From NCBI GenBank assembly GCA_049589355.1, contig JBAWAP010000230.1:1-7805 (forward strand): a stretch of DNA of 7,805 nucleotides, given 5' to 3'. The notes under the pieces are model-generated. The model did no database searches. It saw only the letters and a list, made by a program, of their open reading frames with translations, and was not told where the DNA came from. The position numbers were made by a program, and so were the translations under genes. The stretch is from JBAWAP01 sp049589355 (GTDB taxonomy: Bacteria > Chloroflexota > Anaerolineae > VGOG01). Shown piece after piece: positions 6,441 through 7,805 of this stretch. Position 1 is the stretch's first letter. Each line of letters starts with the position of its first letter.

Positions 6441-6863
6441 GTGGCTACCTGGATCGTACATCTCCGCCTGGCCGAGAACCTGCTAGAGCTGATCGAAGGG
6501 CTGGACGCTGGTGAGTTCGCCATCGGCAACATCGCCCCCGATTCCGGCATCCCCGACGAAAACTGGGAGAATTTCACGCCGCCACCTGAGGTATCGCATT
6601 TTGCCGGCCCGCCCGACGAGGCTGGCTGGCAGGATATCACGGACCTGGAGTTCTACCGTCGCTATCTGGCGCGGAGTTGCCCAAGCGACAACCAGGGTCG
6701 GTTCTCTTTCCTCCTGGGCTATTTCTTCCACCTGGTGACAGATAATCTCTGGAACAACCACATCGGCCGGCCGACCAAGGCGCGATTCGCTGCCGAGTTT
6801 GAGGCTGCCCCCAAGTTCGTCTGGGAGATCAAGGGCGACTGGTACGGCCTCGACCACATTTAA
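6441..6863 (+). CDS. Zinc-dependent phospholipase C-like protein, N-terminal part ended by a premature TAA
   Basis: 140 residues starting at GTG 6441 (MATWIVHLRLAENLL), with a weak GGATGAG site upstream, 19 bases after the previous gene. The pattern fits the zinc-dependent phospholipase C-like fold: H7, D34 in IAPDSG, H53 and the H97-x3-D101 pair in GYFFHLVTDNLW are the likely metal ligands, all in this half. No signal peptide is seen, unlike the secreted clostridial toxins, so this is a cytoplasmic relative of unknown substrate. The TAA at 6861-6863 cuts inside a continuous pattern: the same frame resumes at once with sequence that extends the family. In relatives as I recall them the motif is DWYGLDxxYxRDHP, so the stop most likely stands where a Tyr codon (TAC or TAT) belongs. 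Without the C-terminal helices the product may be unstable. Possible reasons are a real nonsense mutation, a sequence error or readthrough. Confidence 0.7.
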   Translation: MATWIVHLRLAENLLELIEGLDAGEFAIGNIAPDSGIPDENWENFTPPPEVSHFAGPPDEAGWQDITDLEFYRRYLARSCPSDNQGRFSFLLGYFFHLVTDNLWNNHIGRPTKARFAAEFEAAPKFVWEIKGDWYGLDHI

Positions 6864-7187
6864 GTGCGGGATCACCCCGAATCGCTCTTCTGGCGGGTAT
6901 TTCTCAACTGCGCGTACACAGAGGACTATCTCGACTTTATGCCGGCCAAGGCAGTCCAGCAGCGCATTGATTACATCAAGACCTATTACCAGCGGCAGGA
7001 CGATAAGGTCCAGGCGTTGTACAAGAGGCCGTACACCTACCTCTCCCAGGCAGAGATGGACCGTTTTGTGGAGGAGACGACCCAGCAGCTCTATCGAATC
7101 TACCAGCTTCTTTGGGAGGAGGAGGTTGACACTTCGGTTTACTTCTCAGCACTGGAGCTGCCCTTGAATTTGGAGGTGGAACCATGA
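6864..7187 (+). pseudogene. C-terminal part of the zinc phospholipase C-like gene, cut off by the in-frame TAA
   Basis: 107 residues in the same frame as the preceding part, starting directly after the stop with GTG (VRDHPESLFWRVF...). No Shine-Dalgarno site precedes the GTG, so separate translation would need reinitiation at the stop. Together the two parts make a 248-residue protein. This half is helical and charged (YIKTYYQRQDDKVQALYKRPYTYLSQAEMDRFVEET), carries no obvious metal ligands and presumably completes the helical bundle. The frame has stayed clean after the stop, with GC-rich third positions, so any mutation is recent or the stop is tolerated. The TGA overlaps the start of the next gene (ATGA), which preserves an operon layout. 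Confidence 0.65.
7172..7176 (+). promoter_or_regulatory. Shine-Dalgarno site (GGAGG) for the single-domain DinB gene
   Basis: GGAGG lies seven bases before the ATG at 7184, within the end of the upstream frame. It supports this start and independent translation even if the upstream gene terminates early at 6863. Confidence 0.6.
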
Positions 7188-7738
7188 CAAGACAGACGGT
7201 TGCTCTGTTGGCCACTGAGATGGACGAGGCCTGGGAGACCGTGCGTGATCGTTTGGAGGGCCTGACCGACGAGGAGTTCTTCTGGGAACCCGTGCCTGGC
7301 TGCTGGACGGTGCACCCCGACGAAAGTGGCCGCTGGGTGGTGGATTACGAGGTTCAGGCACCTGAGCCGCCGCCCTTCACCACCATCGCCTGGCGGCTGG
7401 TACACGTAGCGGCCTGCAAGATCATGTACCACGACTACGCCTTCGGCCCTGGAAAGCTAACCTGGGACGAGCTGGAGACCCCGCACACTGCCGCCGACGC
7501 CATCGCCTGGCTGGAGGAGGGCCATGCCCGGCTGCGAGCCACACTGGACGATCTCAGCGACGCCGAGCTAGAGGAGATGCGACTCACCAACTGGGGCGAA
7601 CCCTGGCCCACCTGGCGCATTTTCTGGACCATGATCCACCATGACGCCCATCACGGCGCCGAGATCGGTTGCCTGCGCGACCTGTACCGGGAAATGCACC
7701 ATGGGGAAACGCCGGGTGAGTCGAAACCGCAGAGATGA
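7184..7738 (+). CDS. DinB family protein, single domain
   Basis: 184 residues, the normal size for a DinB/YfiT-type protein. The family fold is a four-helix bundle that binds a divalent metal through three histidines; here these are H74 in RLVHVAACKIMYHDY and H153-x3-H157 in the run IHHDAHHGAEIGCLRDLYR, a very typical C-terminal DinB signature. The segment WTVHPDESGRWVVDYEV (about 41-57) is a beta-like insertion seen in one DinB subgroup. Members include thiol-dependent transferases and isomerases, but most are uncharacterised. It starts at an ATG overlapping the preceding TGA and has a good GGAGG site. It is the fourth DinB domain within about 3 kb and probably belongs to the same transcript as the triple-domain protein. 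It is not a copy of any of those three domains; the helices and spacing differ. Confidence 0.88.
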   Translation: MTRQTVALLATEMDEAWETVRDRLEGLTDEEFFWEPVPGCWTVHPDESGRWVVDYEVQAPEPPPFTTIAWRLVHVAACKIMYHDYAFGPGKLTWDELETPHTAADAIAWLEEGHARLRATLDDLSDAELEEMRLTNWGEPWPTWRIFWTMIHHDAHHGAEIGCLRDLYREMHHGETPGESKPQR

Positions 7739-7805
7739 TCTCCTGCCAGACTGGGAAGGCGTCGCCGTCCTGTGCAGAAGCGCAGATGGGCAGTCGCTGT
7801 TGATG
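7701..7805 (+). CDS. Possible start of a Nudix-like hydrolase, cut by the window end
   Basis: A frame opens at ATG 7701, inside the end of the DinB gene, and stays open for the 35 codons to the window edge. After a basic start it reads DWEGVAVLCRSADGQSLLM. The pattern V-A-V-L, then D-G-x-x-L-L, resembles the first strands of Nudix hydrolases, but the Nudix box itself would lie outside. No clear Shine-Dalgarno site precedes the ATG, and GTG 7716 is an alternative start. Called on pattern alone. Confidence 0.35.
   Translation, partial: MGKRRVSRNRRDDLLPDWEGVAVLCRSADGQSLLM

Noticed and set aside
7735..7803. ATGA-overlapping small frame after the DinB gene
   Set aside because: It ends after 22 codons and has no recognisable pattern; the frame from 7701 is more convincing.

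Overview
The window is GC-rich bacterial DNA with tightly packed genes, all read on the + strand. Gene content (a HisD-like paralog, a PqqB-like metallo-beta-lactamase-fold protein, a SalK/SCO6745-like winged-helix protein, several DinB-fold proteins and a short zinc-phospholipase-C-like protein), TTG/GTG starts and palindromic intergenic elements recall Chloroflexota (Anaerolineae-like) genomes. That is a judgement from memory, with no marker gene behind it. There are no tRNA or rRNA genes, CRISPR arrays or transposase genes.

Region 1 (1-2968) is a compact unit. It holds the 3' part of a histidinol-dehydrogenase-family gene, a 12-TM major-facilitator transporter whose TTG start lies inside the end of that gene, and, 10 bases later, a PqqB-like metallo-beta-lactamase-fold protein. 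The dehydrogenase keeps the zinc and catalytic residues of the family, but three well-conserved positions are changed. It may therefore be a catabolic paralog rather than the histidine-biosynthesis enzyme. The transporter has visibly lower GC and many TTA leucine codons.

Region 2 (2969-3827) holds a single small nitroreductase gene between two non-coding elements. Upstream is a palindromic array of 8-base units (3028-3120). Downstream is a 23-base-arm imperfect inverted repeat (3729-3792). Both look like dispersed non-coding repeats.

Region 3 (3828 to the end) looks like one operon with ATGA overlaps. It starts with a duplicated winged-helix protein of the SalK/SCO6745 type. Next comes an unusual 568-residue protein made of an N-terminal HicB-like domain followed by three DinB-type four-helix domains, each with an intact His triad. 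It is followed by a zinc-dependent-phospholipase-C-like gene split by one in-frame TAA, a further single-domain DinB protein, and a reading frame running off the end that may begin a Nudix hydrolase. Four DinB domains in about 3 kb, headed by a possible DNA-binding protein, is the most distinctive thing here. Thiol-dependent detoxification or self-protection is a reasonable guess, not shown by the sequence.
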